The notes beneath the pieces were generated by a model. It was not told the origin of the DNA, searched no databases, and saw nothing but the letters and a program-made list of their open reading frames with translations. A stretch of 5,427 nt of DNA from Elusimicrobiota bacterium (GTDB lineage: Bacteria > Elusimicrobiota > Elusimicrobia > UBA1565 > UBA9628): contig JAMPYD010000167.1 of NCBI GenBank assembly GCA_023700845.1, positions 1 to 5,427 of the forward strand, read 5' to 3'. This document shows, piece by piece, positions 5,270 to 5,427 of this stretch. Within the stretch, counting starts at the first letter, position 1, and the number at the start of each line of letters is the position of its first letter. Position numbers and translations under genes: made by a program.

Positions 5270-5427
5270 GGCTTGACCTCCGAGGCGCTCGCCTCCGGCA
5301 GGCGCAGCGTGAAGACGCTCCCCTTGCCTTCCGCCGATTCGACCGCGATCTCTCCTCCCATCGCGCGCAGGGCCGCGCGGCAGAAGGTCAGGCCCAGGCC
5401 CAGGCCGTGGCCGCGCTTATGGTTGTC
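5266..5427 (-). CDS. Sensor histidine kinase, C-terminal end only (partial)
   Basis: Only the last 53 codons are present; the gene begins beyond the right edge. The visible residues are the end of a GHKL/HATPase_c catalytic domain. A G2-type glycine box reads GHGLGLGLTFC (about residues 6-16 of the fragment). It is followed by a helix and a GGEIAVES...GKGSVFTLRLP ending, the usual close of a two-component kinase ATP-binding domain, plus a short tail ending VKP. Such kinases autophosphorylate a histidine and pass the phosphate to a response regulator. The TGA stop shares bases with the ATG of the hemerythrin-like gene (ATGA, 5266-5269), so the two are probably translationally coupled. Because sigma-54 promoters lie just downstream, an NtrB-type kinase with an NtrC-type partner is an attractive inference. 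The sensor and histidine domains that would show this are outside the window. Confidence 0.9.
   Translation of the reverse strand, partial: DNHKRGHGLGLGLTFCRAALRAMGGEIAVESAEGKGSVFTLRLPEASASEVKP

Overview
The window is GC-rich bacterial DNA, and every credible gene lies on the minus strand, so transcription runs from high to low coordinates. A signal-peptide-bearing beta-barrel protein points to a Gram-negative (diderm) cell. The phylum cannot be fixed from the sequence; an Elusimicrobiota-, Nitrospirota- or Myxococcota-like genome is only a guess.

Layout in transcription order: (1) 5427-5266, the end of a sensor histidine kinase, overlapping by ATGA (5266-5269) a hemerythrin-like HHE protein (5269-4745). 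(2) An 82-base gap holding a near-consensus sigma-54 (-24/-12) promoter at 4712-4728. It precedes a four-gene unit: a very small tatA (4662-4504, 52 aa), a 121-base structured gap, then moeA (4382-3153), mobA (3156-2557) and moaA (2560-1571). The last three are joined by ATGA overlaps. (3) A 49-base gap holding a second sigma-54 promoter at 1538-1553, then an Rrf2-family regulator with a cysteine cluster (1521-1072). This overlaps by ATGA an alginate-export-type outer membrane porin (1075-1), which runs off the window.

The main discovery is that the two promoters are near-copies of each other over about 51 bases, well beyond the sigma-54 core. Both carry a CGGA-N8-TCCG palindrome at the predicted transcription start. 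I infer that both operons belong to one regulon, driven by RpoN plus an unseen enhancer-binding activator and possibly modulated by the Rrf2 protein. The first promoter's products make and insert the molybdenum cofactor (MoaA, MoeA), convert it to the dinucleotide form (MobA) and could help export folded cofactor-loaded enzymes (TatA). The second promoter's products are a putative Fe-S/redox or NO sensor and a porin. With the upstream kinase and hemerythrin-like protein, the set looks like support genes for a periplasmic molybdoenzyme respiration (such as nitrate reduction), but no such enzyme is in the window.
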